A stretch of 64,000 bases of DNA, taken from NCBI RefSeq assembly GCF_000473995.1, contig NC_022571.1, positions 2,092,501-2,156,500 of the forward strand, given 5' to 3'. This document shows, one piece after another, positions 30,693 to 38,817 of the stretch. Origin of the DNA: Clostridium saccharobutylicum DSM 13864. GTDB taxonomy: Bacteria; Bacillota; Clostridia; Clostridiales; Clostridiaceae. A program made the translations under genes and the position numbers. The first letter of the stretch is position 1; every line of letters starts with the position of its first letter. The notes under the pieces are model-generated. The model saw nothing but the letters and a program-made list of their open reading frames with translations. It was not told the origin of the DNA and made no database searches.

Positions 30693-30813
30693 GTATATTT
30701 AATACAATTGATATTGAACTATTCTTATTTAGTAAACACTAAAATAAAAGTTCGAATATATTAAAAAATATGCACTAATATATACGAGTTTTTATTTGTT
30801 GATTGAGCCTAAA

Positions 30814-31478
30814 TTAACAGAATAGATATTTATAAATTACGTTTACTCCCTCATTAATAATACGATTATGACTAATTTCATTATTATTAAATACAATACG
30901 ATCTACTACTGAAGAAATAATGTCACTTATAATTACAGCAGACGCTTCAAGGTCTGTAATCTTTACCTCATCTTTGAAATATTCTAATGATTCGATAATC
31001 TTTTCTTTAATCTTTAAATCATGTATATCATGAATTTTTGCAACCTCAGGCATTGAATGATTAAGTGCCTGTAATTCTAGAATAAATTCTTTACTTTCAT
31101 TATGTAATTCAATTAGCGTTTCAATTATTATTTTTATCCATAGTTTTTTATCGTTTTTAGAAAAGTTCATATTTCCTTGAATGGCTTTATCAATTTTATC
31201 TAAAAAAGATTGGTCATAATCAGCTAATATTTCGAGTAATATCATATCTTTATTTTTAAAATATGAATAAAGAGAACCAATAGGAACAGAAGCTTGTTTA
31301 GCTATTTCATTAGTTGTAGTTTTATAAAAACCATTTTCACAAAAAAGCTTTAAAGCTGTTTTTAATATATTTTTTTTGTTTCTATGCTTCGTGTCTGCCT
31401 TGGTTGCCTTATTAAATCAGTTTTTGTATTCTTTTCACTTTGCTTACAAGAGTTAGTAGTTGTTTCATGAGTTTTCAT
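30814..31478 (-). pseudogene. TetR-family regulator, frameshifted at an A8 tract
   Basis: From the ATG at 31478 (after GCAGGA) the frame reads about 38 codons, then stops (M-K-T-H-E-T-T-T ... K-K-I-Y-stop). One base further, the frame continues as a good TetR helix-turn-helix (L-F-C-E-N-G-F-Y-K-T-T-T-N-E-I-A-K) and runs into the 143-aa C-terminal part ending at 30814. The break is in a homopolymer, A8 on the coding strand (31377-31370); nine As would restore a single protein of about 220 aa. It could be a real loss of function, a phase-variable tract or a sequencing error. It lies divergent to the MATE gene with matching operators between them. Confidence 0.8.
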
Positions 31479-31525
31479 ATGAATTCCTGCTTTCTTATAT
31501 GAATCTTCTTAATATGGATAACCAT

Positions 31526-31576
31526 ATTTTAATAATTTTTTATAAACTTGTCAATATAATATGAGCTTTTACTCAT
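31526..31576 (-). promoter_or_regulatory. tetR promoter and upstream operator
   Basis: Minus strand: TTGACA (31554-31549), 17 nt, TAAAAT (31531-31526). The dyad ATGAG-N6-CTCAT at 31561-31576 lies beside the -35 and is the same motif as the MATE operator. Confidence 0.72.
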
Positions 31577-31583
31577 TTTAATA

Positions 31584-31638
31584 TTGACAAATATTTCATG
31601 TGGGTCTATAATTCAAAGCAACATGAGCAATTGCTCAT
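31584..31638 (+). promoter_or_regulatory. consensus promoter and operator of the MATE gene
   Basis: A perfect consensus promoter: TTGACA (31584-31589), 17 nt, TATAAT (31607-31612). The 16-bp palindrome ATGAGCAATTGCTCAT (31623-31638) covers the first transcribed bases, so a bound TetR protein would block it. Confidence 0.82.
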
Positions 31639-31663
31639 ATTTAAAAAGGAGTTGTAAATAAAC

Positions 31664-33034
31664 ATGAATAAAACTGAACAATTAAAAAATTTTCCTATTA
31701 ATCGTTTGATAGTAAGTCTATCTGGTCCCGCGATTTTTGCATTTATAATAAGCACACTAAATATGACACTTGATAGAATATTTCTTGCTAAGGCTGTTGG
31801 TACAATAGCTTTGGCAGCTATATCTATTGCACTTGGAATTCAAATGTTGATTCAAGCTTTTTCTCAATTAATTGCATCTGGAGCATCTTCCTCTATTGCA
31901 ATAGAGCTTGGTAAAAATAATAAAATTGGTGCAGAACGTATGATTGGAAATGCATTTATGCTTGGAATTATAATCAGTATTATTATTACAATAGTTGGAT
32001 GTATTTTTATTAAACCAATTCTTATACTGTATGGAGCAACTGCAGAAAGCATGAATTATGCTTTACCTTATACCTTTATTATGATATTTAGTACAATTTT
32101 TTTTACAGCTAGTCAAGTACTAAATAACATCATCCGTGGAATGGGATATTCTAAAAAATCAACTATTAATTTTGTATCAAGCATAATAACTCATGCTGTT
32201 TTAAATACAATTTTCTTATTTATATTTCACATGGGAATAAGAGCAGTGGCAGTTGCAAGTGCAATAGGGTATTTAGTTTCTTGTATTTTAGCTGCCAAGT
32301 TTTTAATAAGTGATAAATGCGTTGCAAGATTGCATGTATCATGTTTTAAGTTAGAAAAGATAACAGTAAAGAGAATATTAACTGTTGGTTTATCTGCATT
32401 AGTTATGCAAATTACAGTAAGTGTAATATCTATGGTATTTAATCATGTCACAAATAAATATGGTGGTGCTATAGGACAGGCAGCTTATGGAATCATATAT
32501 ACCTTGTTAATGATAATATATATGCCGATTATGGGACTAGGTCAGGGCATTCAATCAATAATAGGAATAAATTATGGCGCTGAATTAAATAAGCGAGTAA
32601 AAGAAACTATGTTAAAAGCAATTAAATATGCAACAATATTTGCAATTTTTATGTTCATAGTTATTGAGTTATTCACAGATCCAATAGTTCTTTTGTTTGG
32701 TGGAGCGAAAGATCAAATGCTTGCAGAAATGACATCAAATGGGATGCGAATAGTAGGTTTAACTATTTCTATGATTGGATTTCAAATAATTGGTGCTAGC
32801 TACTTTCAATACGTTGGCAAAGTGAAACAATCCGTTTTCTTATCAGCTTTAAGGCAGTTTATTTTATTAATACCATTTGCAATTATATTACCAATGTTTT
32901 TGGGGATATCAGGAGTGTTTGATTCATTTGTTGTATCTGATCTCTTATCCTTTGGAGTAACCTTATTCTTAATAATAAAAGAATTGAGAAATTTAAATAT
33001 TCGTATAGATCAAACAAAAGAAAAGTTAATATAA
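31664..33034 (+). CDS. MATE-family multidrug efflux pump (MepA-like)
   Basis: 456 aa with 12 predicted spans in two six-helix halves; cation-coupled export of drugs or other organic cations. The N-terminus N-R-L-I-V-S-L-S-G-P-A followed by L-D-R-I-F-L-A-K-A-V-G, and G-Q-G-I-Q-S-I-I-G-I-N-Y-G-A in the second half, fit the MepA branch. The start follows AAAAGGAG. It is controlled by a strong promoter with a TetR-type operator. As the divergent tetR is frameshifted, the pump may be expressed constitutively here. Confidence 0.9.
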   Translation: MNKTEQLKNFPINRLIVSLSGPAIFAFIISTLNMTLDRIFLAKAVGTIALAAISIALGIQMLIQAFSQLIASGASSSIAIELGKNNKIGAERMIGNAFMLGIIISIIITIVGCIFIKPILILYGATAESMNYALPYTFIMIFSTIFFTASQVLNNIIRGMGYSKKSTINFVSSIITHAVLNTIFLFIFHMGIRAVAVASAIGYLVSCILAAKFLISDKCVARLHVSCFKLEKITVKRILTVGLSALVMQITVSVISMVFNHVTNKYGGAIGQAAYGIIYTLLMIIYMPIMGLGQGIQSIIGINYGAELNKRVKETMLKAIKYATIFAIFMFIVIELFTDPIVLLFGGAKDQMLAEMTSNGMRIVGLTISMIGFQIIGASYFQYVGKVKQSVFLSALRQFILLIPFAIILPMFLGISGVFDSFVVSDLLSFGVTLFLIIKELRNLNIRIDQTKEKLI

Positions 33035-33073
33035 ATTTAGGCTCAAAAATATAGACATCTCAACTACAAATCA

Positions 33074-33190
33074 ACTTATGTGGTGAATAACTGAAATCAA
33101 AAATATTTTTGTTGCGTAGAATATGAAAATGTGACTGAAGGGTTCTAAATAGATGTTTACATCCACTTTAGCATGTTCCAACTGTTCAGT
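33074..33190. repeat. family P repeat, truncated copy P5
   Basis: TTATGTGGTGAATAACTGAA opens like the left end of P2 and P3. TTCTAAAT...CATCCA...GCATGTTCC matches their centre. The right half is missing, leaving an unpaired, decayed copy downstream of the MATE gene. Confidence 0.55.
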
Positions 33191-33225
33191 GGAATCAACA
33201 ATTTTATATTAATTTTTTGTGACAT

Positions 33226-33262
33226 AAAAAAGAGTATCTTCAATTTTGAAGATACTCTTTTC
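33226..33262. terminator. two-way terminator after the MATE gene
   Basis: AAAAGAGTATCTTCAA / TTGAAGATACTCTTTT with a short T-rich loop (about 33228-33261). A-rich and T-rich flanks allow use in both directions. Confidence 0.85.
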
Positions 33263-33275
33263 ATGCTAAAATACA

Positions 33276-33304
33276 TTGACAACATAAAAAGTCAATGTTA
33301 TTAT
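33276..33304 (+). promoter_or_regulatory. promoter of the DUF6323/DUF6179-like pair
   Basis: TTGACA (33276-33281), 17 nt, TATTAT (33299-33304). The dyad ACATTGAC / GTCAATGT (about 33274-33298) is centred in the spacer and may be an operator. Confidence 0.7.
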
Positions 33305-33381
33305 AATCAATAATAAGTATAACTTCAGTATAACACATTTTAAAGAGCGTGTCAATAACTTTTTGAGAGGAAGTTTTAAAA

Positions 33382-33849
33382 TTGAATGAAATTATTAATT
33401 TATTTGGAAGTAACGCCTTAGAGAAGCAAGTCTTTAATGATATAGTTAAGTGTAATGAATTTACAATCGAATATGGATTAACTCTCCATGAAGAAGATGT
33501 AAAAGAAATTCTTAAAACAAGAAATGTAGCACTTGAAAAAAGCGGAAGAATAGAATTTAATGGTCAAATCATGAACAAAATTATTAGAAGATTTTGTGAT
33601 TCAACATATATATCACAATATAATTATAGTGATACAATCAACGAACTTGTAGAAATTTTTTATAATTATAAGAATGAAACTTTAGATTATATAAGTGATG
33701 ATGAATTAATAGAAATTATGAAGGAGTATTTCGATAATTATTGTCAGGGATCCTTGGAACTTTTAGAGGGTAAAGTGTTGTATAAAATAGCTGACAATAT
33801 AAGAAATGGTGTGAAGGATTATACAAATATTGATAGTGAAAAGGATTGA
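33382..33849 (+). CDS. uncharacterised protein, DUF6323-like
   Basis: A soluble, acidic, mostly helical protein of 155 aa with no membrane segment and no catalytic motif that I recognise. I believe it belongs to a clostridial family named DUF6323, which is usually the small partner of a DUF6179 gene; this was from memory and not checked. It starts with TTG, 8-9 nt after GAGAGGAAG; the ATG at 33386 is out of frame. The stop is 6 nt before the next gene, so the two form an operon under the promoter at 33276-33304. Confidence 0.65.
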   Translation: MNEIINLFGSNALEKQVFNDIVKCNEFTIEYGLTLHEEDVKEILKTRNVALEKSGRIEFNGQIMNKIIRRFCDSTYISQYNYSDTINELVEIFYNYKNETLDYISDDELIEIMKEYFDNYCQGSLELLEGKVLYKIADNIRNGVKDYTNIDSEKD

Positions 33850-33855
33850 TAAAAT

Positions 33856-35211
33856 ATGAGTAATGGTGAAGATATTCAAAAATATGGTTTTTATATAGAA
33901 AATAATTTTAGTGAGGAATATTTTTTTAAGGATATTTTGATGACTTGTTATGAGAAAGAGCTGTTAGATGATAAGCTTTTAAAAAGAATATCATATGAGA
34001 GATTGGAGAATTTAAAAGTACAATTGAAATATTATACAAAAGATGAGAGTAGTTCAATCATGGTAGAGGTAGCAGAAAGTTTGATGGAGGGCATCGATTA
34101 TACAATAGGAATTTATTTGAAAACATTTGACAACATAGAATTAATAGTAAATGAATTAAAGAATACAAGTCTATTTGAGATGTTGCAGAAGGGGCATGAT
34201 TTAATCAAGAAAAAAACAGCGGAGAGTAAAAAACTTTTGGATAAAATTCAGAAAAATAAGCTTAAAGTAGATAATTATGCATATAACGATACTATAGATT
34301 ATGGTTACTTAGTATTTTTTAAAGAATATGATGACTTTTTTGTACCGAATAAAATCCATGGTCCAGCAGACTATCAACTTTATGTGGATAATATCAACTA
34401 TAGTGGAATTGAATATATAAAAAACTATTTAGAAACATTAAATTTAGAAAATGAGTTTTGTTATAACTTTGATATCAACAAAATAAATAAGTTATTAAAA
34501 GGATATGATAAAAAGTGCGAAGTACTTGTCATAAACATATTTGAATTGGTACTTATCAATTCATTAGGTTTAATTATATGTGGTAAATCTTTAAATAATC
34601 TTACTATTAATAATATAGATAGAGAGCATATAAAAAATAAGTTAAATAAATTATCGTTAGAAGAATTACAAGCAGCATTGCTACAATATGCAAATAGATG
34701 TTGTGAAATTTTAAATATTAAAAATAAAGCACTAGTAAATTATATTAGAAAATCTATACCTAAAATAACTTCATTGATCAATACAAGTATTGAATTAAAC
34801 AGATTGGAAAAGGTATTCATATCATTTGATGAAAATAGTGACAATAAAGTTATTGAATACACAGATGGTAAAAAGTTAAGCAATTTTGCATTTAGAAAAT
34901 TAAGTGAAAAAATTAGAGAATGTTCTACAATAGAGGAAAAAGTGGATTTAATAAAAAATAATATCAAGAGCCTGGAGGACTTAGTAGATATATTAGGTGC
35001 TGAATGCTTATTTGAATATGAATATATTATGTACTTTAAGAGTTTATCACAGATGGAAATTATTCTTTTATCAAAATATGTATCAGATATAAGTTTTGAA
35101 GATGAATATGAAAAAGAATGGTATGTTGAATTTAATAAGTACATGTCAAGTTTAAACAAAGAAGAACAAGTAATAATAACGGAAGTTAAAGAAAGAATAC
35201 AATTAAGTTAA
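33856..35211 (+). CDS. uncharacterised protein, DUF6179-like
   Basis: 451 aa, soluble, helical, rich in Lys, Glu and Leu with predicted coiled-coil stretches (about 90-135, 265-300, 365-400). No signal peptide, membrane span, P-loop or known catalytic motif. From memory it resembles the DUF6179 family that pairs with DUF6323 in Clostridium. It starts 6 nt after the upstream gene. The pairing and conserved order suggest a two-protein complex, function unknown. A terminator follows at 35262-35295. Confidence 0.65.
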   Translation: MSNGEDIQKYGFYIENNFSEEYFFKDILMTCYEKELLDDKLLKRISYERLENLKVQLKYYTKDESSSIMVEVAESLMEGIDYTIGIYLKTFDNIELIVNELKNTSLFEMLQKGHDLIKKKTAESKKLLDKIQKNKLKVDNYAYNDTIDYGYLVFFKEYDDFFVPNKIHGPADYQLYVDNINYSGIEYIKNYLETLNLENEFCYNFDINKINKLLKGYDKKCEVLVINIFELVLINSLGLIICGKSLNNLTINNIDREHIKNKLNKLSLEELQAALLQYANRCCEILNIKNKALVNYIRKSIPKITSLINTSIELNRLEKVFISFDENSDNKVIEYTDGKKLSNFAFRKLSEKIRECSTIEEKVDLIKNNIKSLEDLVDILGAECLFEYEYIMYFKSLSQMEIILLSKYVSDISFEDEYEKEWYVEFNKYMSSLNKEEQVIITEVKERIQLS

Positions 35212-35261
35212 GTGATATTAAATAAAAGATTGACATTTTATAAGTATGCTCCCCGTATAAG

Positions 35262-35295
35262 CAGGATTTCTTATATAGAGATAAAATCCTTTTTG
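35262..35295 (+). terminator. terminator of the DUF pair; part of a duplicated segment
   Basis: AGGATTT (35263-35269) / AAAATCCT (35283-35290) followed by TTTTTG. This hairpin and the following 40 nt recur at about 38601-38680. Confidence 0.75.
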
Positions 35296-35297
35296 TA

Positions 35298-35519
35298 TTA
35301 AATGCTGGTCAGAGGTTGTTTGCACTGATAACTTAAATAAATACTTAACCAATATGCTAAAATTATCAACCAAATTGAACATTTGTCAGACTTTTTTCTA
35401 TCTTTACCATTTTTGCGTGTAGCAAATATAAATATTATAAACTCAGATAAAAGCATAAATCCAAATGCACAAAGATATATATTAAATTCAATTATGTTTG
35501 TAAAGTTATTAATATCCAA
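35298..35519 (-). CDS. small membrane protein, possible methyltransferase remnant
   Basis: 73 aa with two hydrophobic spans (about 10-33 and 47-65) joined by a basic loop (A-T-R-K-N-G-K-D-R-K-K-S-D-K). The pattern recalls the N-terminal part of isoprenylcysteine carboxyl methyltransferase-family proteins, but the catalytic C-terminal part is absent, so it may be a truncated gene. The minus-strand upstream bases GGGGTGACAAG give a modest ribosome site. Its last ~12 codons are duplicated at 38.65 kb (Y-Q-Y-K-Q-H-L-T-S-I-stop against Y-Q-C-K-Q-P-L-T-S-I-stop). Confidence 0.45.
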   Translation of the reverse strand: MDINNFTNIIEFNIYLCAFGFMLLSEFIIFIFATRKNGKDRKKSDKCSIWLIILAYWLSIYLSYQCKQPLTSI

Positions 35520-35674
35520 AACTTGTCACCCCTCAATTTTATAAATTAATTTTTTTATATCAACTAATTATAACTATATACCTATTTTAATTTTAAGAAA
35601 TAGTTTGTTGATTATTTTGGAAGACACCGATTATTGCAGCTTTCAAACAGCACCTAAAAATATATAAGGAAGTG

Positions 35675-36901
35675 TTAATGTGTTTTCTTATACAAAACTG
35701 GTATTGCTGCTGCTATAAGGATTATCCCCATAAAAGCAGGTGCAGCATGACCAAGTGATACATACATTTGGCCTCCAATGATAGGCCCAATCATTCTTGC
35801 TAAAGATTGAATAGATTGGCTGCCTCCTTGAATCCTTCCTTGTTCACTAGAATCTACAGACTTGGAGAGCATCCCATTAAATGAAGGCCCAAAGATTGAA
35901 TCACCAAAACCAAATATAAACATTCCAACAATAAAAAGAGGATAGAATGAGAGCAAAGCTGATGCTGCAATAAGGCTGTATCCTATAATTTCTGAAATCA
36001 TTCCAAGAATTGCAATCTGTTTATCACTAAGTCTTATCAAAAGCTTTGGCATTATGAAACCTTGTGAAATGATGTCTTGAAAGCCCATAATTGAAAACAT
36101 AAGTCCGATTAGTGCAGGTTTCCAATTAAAAGTGTCCATTGTAAATTGTGAAAAAACTGCTTGTAAAGATCCGTTAGGTATCCAAAGTAAGAATGCTGAG
36201 ATAAGCAGCAGTTTTAAGTTTTTCATAGAAAGTATGTTTGCAAGCTGTATAAATGGATTTAGTCTTATAAAGGTAATCTCTTTTAGTCTATTATTCTTAT
36301 CAAGGCTCTCAGGCATAAAAAAGAATCCATAAACAACATTCAATAAAGTTATTATTGCTCCAAAATACATTGGCACAGAATAACCAAACTTAGCAAGTAA
36401 TCCGCCTAGAGTTGGGCCAATGATGGTTCCTAAACCTACAACTGCACTCATCCATCCAAAGTATTTGGTTCTCTGCTCTGGAGGAATGATGTCTGCAAAA
36501 TATGCGAAGATAGTGCTTATGTCTCCGCCTGTTATACCATCTATTATGCGCCCAGCAAATAGTACCCATAGAGCTCCTCCTATTCCGAAAACTATGTATC
36601 CGATTGTGGAACCCAAAAGGCATACTAAGAGCAATGGACGACGACCATATTTGTCGCTTAAAGCTCCAAGTACAGGGGCTGCAAAAAACACGCAGACTGC
36701 ATAAATTGAGGTAAGCATCGTAACAACTATAGCTTGATCTGCCGGATTGCTTATATAAGGTTGAACTAAGAATGGAATGACAGGTGCTATTATAGTGAAG
36801 CCTAATCCGCAAAGAAATACAGATATAAGACCAAATATTAAAGCCTTTTTATCCACGGTTTGGTCTGTGTTTTGTTTATTATGTGATTCAAATTTACACA
36901 T
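35675..36901 (-). CDS. MFS drug-efflux transporter (TetA-like, DHA1)
   Basis: A 408-aa, 12-span proton-drug antiporter. G-F-T-I-I-A-P-V-I-P-F near TM1, G-A-L-S-D-K-Y-G-R-R-P (motif A, near 90) and G-x-G-x-I-I-G-P-x-L-G-G (motif C, TM5) mark the DHA1/TetA branch. The start at 36901 is set by AGGAGGAG six bases upstream; the open frame continues to 36982 without a site. The gene looks richer in GC than its neighbours, which may indicate transfer. It lies downstream of a MarR regulator on the same strand, and its promoter (TTGACA at 36979-36974, TACGAT at 36956-36951) overlaps GTTTCC dyads. Confidence 0.88.
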   Translation of the reverse strand: MCKFESHNKQNTDQTVDKKALIFGLISVFLCGLGFTIIAPVIPFLVQPYISNPADQAIVVTMLTSIYAVCVFFAAPVLGALSDKYGRRPLLLVCLLGSTIGYIVFGIGGALWVLFAGRIIDGITGGDISTIFAYFADIIPPEQRTKYFGWMSAVVGLGTIIGPTLGGLLAKFGYSVPMYFGAIITLLNVVYGFFFMPESLDKNNRLKEITFIRLNPFIQLANILSMKNLKLLLISAFLLWIPNGSLQAVFSQFTMDTFNWKPALIGLMFSIMGFQDIISQGFIMPKLLIRLSDKQIAILGMISEIIGYSLIAASALLSFYPLFIVGMFIFGFGDSIFGPSFNGMLSKSVDSSEQGRIQGGSQSIQSLARMIGPIIGGQMYVSLGHAAPAFMGIILIAAAIPVLYKKTH

Positions 36902-36930
36902 TTGAATTCTCCTCCTAAAATTTATATTTT

Positions 36931-36979
36931 GTTTCCCTGGAAACATAGTTATCGTATCATCGTTTTGTTTCCTTGTCAA
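36931..36979 (-). promoter_or_regulatory. efflux-gene promoter and probable MarR operator
   Basis: Minus strand: TTGACA (36979-36974), 17 nt, TACGAT (36956-36951). The 14-bp palindrome GTTTCCCTGGAAAC (36931-36944) lies downstream and another GTTTCC overlaps the -35 region, suitable for repression by the adjacent MarR protein. Confidence 0.65.
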
Positions 36980-37057
36980 CAAAATAAAGAGGATAAAAAA
37001 TGCAGCCTGTTCTCAATAGAGTTTAGCTGCCTGTAGTTTCATTTTTATTATTCAAAT

Positions 37058-37528
37058 TTATTCTGACTTATCTATACCTTGCTTTTTTATTTCTTCATCC
37101 AAATGCTTAATATATTTTTCCACAAAGCTAAGCATACTATCAAATTGTTCATCAGTTATCTGTTCAAATACGACTTTGTCCCGTTCCTGAAACTTTTTGT
37201 GTAGTTCTTCATGAACATTATAAATTTTTTGACCTTGTTCAGTAAGGCGAAAATAAATTTCTTTCTTATTATCTGGCTTCTGATAGCTTTCAATTATCCC
37301 CTTTTCTATAAGTTTCTTTGCGATTTTGCTTATGGCGCCTCTGGTCATATAAAGGGACTCTGCAAGTTTTGTCACGTTGGAATCTACATTTCTTCCAATG
37401 CATTCAATGTAATGTACTTCAGAAGATTTATATCCCTTAAGACTGTCTTCCATCTTAGGCTTATTAAGCCAAGCCATTTTGTTAAATAACTCCCTCAAAC
37501 TCATAATTACTTGTTCTTCTTTATTCAT
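37058..37528 (-). CDS. MarR-family transcriptional regulator
   Basis: 156 aa. A winged helix-turn-helix is seen at about 45-110: V-T-K-L-A-E-S-L-Y-M-T-R-G-A-I-S-K-I-A-K-K-L is the HTH, and D-N-K-K-E-I-Y-F-R-L-T the wing. Helical dimerisation segments lie at both ends. MarR proteins repress efflux genes and lose DNA affinity on binding phenolics or drugs. It sits immediately upstream of the MFS efflux gene on the same strand. Its own promoter (TTGAAA-17-TATAAT) overlaps the palindrome TTCAACAATGTTGAA, so autoregulation is likely. The start follows GGAGGAAAAGCC. Confidence 0.9.
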   Translation of the reverse strand: MNKEEQVIMSLRELFNKMAWLNKPKMEDSLKGYKSSEVHYIECIGRNVDSNVTKLAESLYMTRGAISKIAKKLIEKGIIESYQKPDNKKEIYFRLTEQGQKIYNVHEELHKKFQERDKVVFEQITDEQFDSMLSFVEKYIKHLDEEIKKQGIDKSE

Positions 37529-37562
37529 GGCTTTTCCTCCAATTCGTTAGTACATTAACAAT

Positions 37563-37601
37563 ATTATATTGAATTTTTGTTTCTATTTCAACAATGTTGA
37601 A
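37563..37601 (-). promoter_or_regulatory. marR promoter and operator
   Basis: Minus strand: TTGAAA (37591-37586), 17 nt, TATAAT (37568-37563). The perfect palindrome TTCAACAATGTTGAA (37587-37601) covers the -35. Confidence 0.75.
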
Positions 37602-38087
37602 GTAATTATTATTAGGAATTGAGCTATACGTGAAAAAGGAGAGCGAAAAGCGTTTAAATATTGTGTAAATAAGCACTATTTATAATTTGATAATAGTTGA
37701 TTAAATAAATCAGTCCACTAAACGGTAAACAAGATAAGTGTTAAGATACTTGCACAAGACTGTAGATTTGAGTCTGACTAAGAATTTATCTACGGTCTGA
37801 TTTCCTAATAGATCAACTTTGGGGGAATGCGAATAAAATAATCATCATCATTTACGCCATATGGTATAATTAGTGAAACTGGTAGGCTTTGCGTATAGTA
37901 AAAAATGAATTGCAAAATAAAATATAAGTATTTATTAAAATATCATATTGGATACTTAAAACTGAACAATTATTTTAGTGGTTTATTAAATTAATAAAAA
38001 ATACACCTAAAATATATGAAATTTGAGTTTAAAAATATGAAGTAAATTTTGTATATAAAAATAAAAGATAATGAGGGGTAGATCGTA
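37602..38087. other. intergenic gap with an 11-bp hairpin
   Basis: About 490 nt. AGACTGTAGAT (37757-37767) pairs with ATCTACGGTCT (37788-37798) but lacks a T-run. The surrounding 37690-37900 stretch is less AT-rich than typical spacer here and could hold a structured RNA; no known class was recognised. Confidence 0.4.
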
Positions 38088-38474
38088 ATGAAAAAAGATA
38101 AAACACTACAATGTTATGAACCAAAAGAATTTGAAAAAACGGAGTTATTTAAAAACTATAGTGAGTTTTGCCAAAATGCAATACATAAAATAAATGAAGA
38201 ACTAATAAGATTTTGCAATGAAAAAGCAGTTGAATTCAAAATTTATAAAAGAAATGGAACAGATGAAAAAATAACTTTTAAATTAGAAGAAAGAGATCCT
38301 GTAATACTAACAATTGCACCAAAGAAAAAAGAACAGCATGCTAATTGTTTAATTAAGCGTAAAAAGATCCTTGGCAAGGAAACATTTGAAAAGAAAATTG
38401 AGTGTATTGATGATTTATTGGAAGTGCTTGAAGTTATTAAAGAATTAAATGAGAAAATATTAACAAATTATTAA
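38088..38474 (+). CDS. hypothetical protein
   Basis: 128 aa, soluble and basic-rich, no signal peptide or membrane span. It has a predicted helix-strand pattern, a central K-x-E-E-R-D-P-V-I-L-T-I stretch and a C-terminal helix. Not recognised. The start follows ATGAGGGGTAGATC at good spacing, which supports real translation. It stands alone between the marR region and the GH28 gene, and the duplicated segment shared with 35.3 kb follows it. Confidence 0.6.
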   Translation: MKKDKTLQCYEPKEFEKTELFKNYSEFCQNAIHKINEELIRFCNEKAVEFKIYKRNGTDEKITFKLEERDPVILTIAPKKKEQHANCLIKRKKILGKETFEKKIECIDDLLEVLEVIKELNEKILTNY

Positions 38475-38589
38475 AATGTATAAAATATAAATATTAAAGC
38501 CTAGTACTATCTATTATAAGGTTAGCTATAATAGAATGGACTAGGTTACTACAATTATAGGTGCAAAGGTATTCCTAAAAAACTAAGTA

Positions 38590-38690
38590 TACTCTTTGTA
38601 TAAGGAGGATTTGTTATGTAGGGATAAAATCCTTTTGGTATTATATGCTGGTCAGATGTTGTTTGTACTGATAATGTAAATGCTTTTAAT
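38590..38690. repeat. duplicated segment (second copy of 35240-35345)
   Basis: ATAAAATCCTTTT...TGCTGGTCAGATGTTGTTTG...ACTGATAA matches the 3' end of the 73-aa gene at 35.3 kb plus the flanking hairpin. On the minus strand it still encodes the final Y-Q-Y-K-Q-H-L-T-S-I-stop, but no gene body precedes it, so it is a relic. Confidence 0.65.
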
Positions 38691-38817
38691 ACCGAATTTT
38701 GTATATTTAGATATAAAAATATTTAAAAAATTTAAATGTTATGCTAATATTTATGTAAATTAAAAATCTATCAAATAATTCTGATTAATCAAAATTTTAG
38801 AAGAATGGGTGATAAAA

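Noticed and set aside
36390..36812. Second minus-strand ORF of 140 aa inside the MFS efflux gene
   Set aside because: Out-of-frame shadow rich in Arg, Ser and His with no family resemblance.
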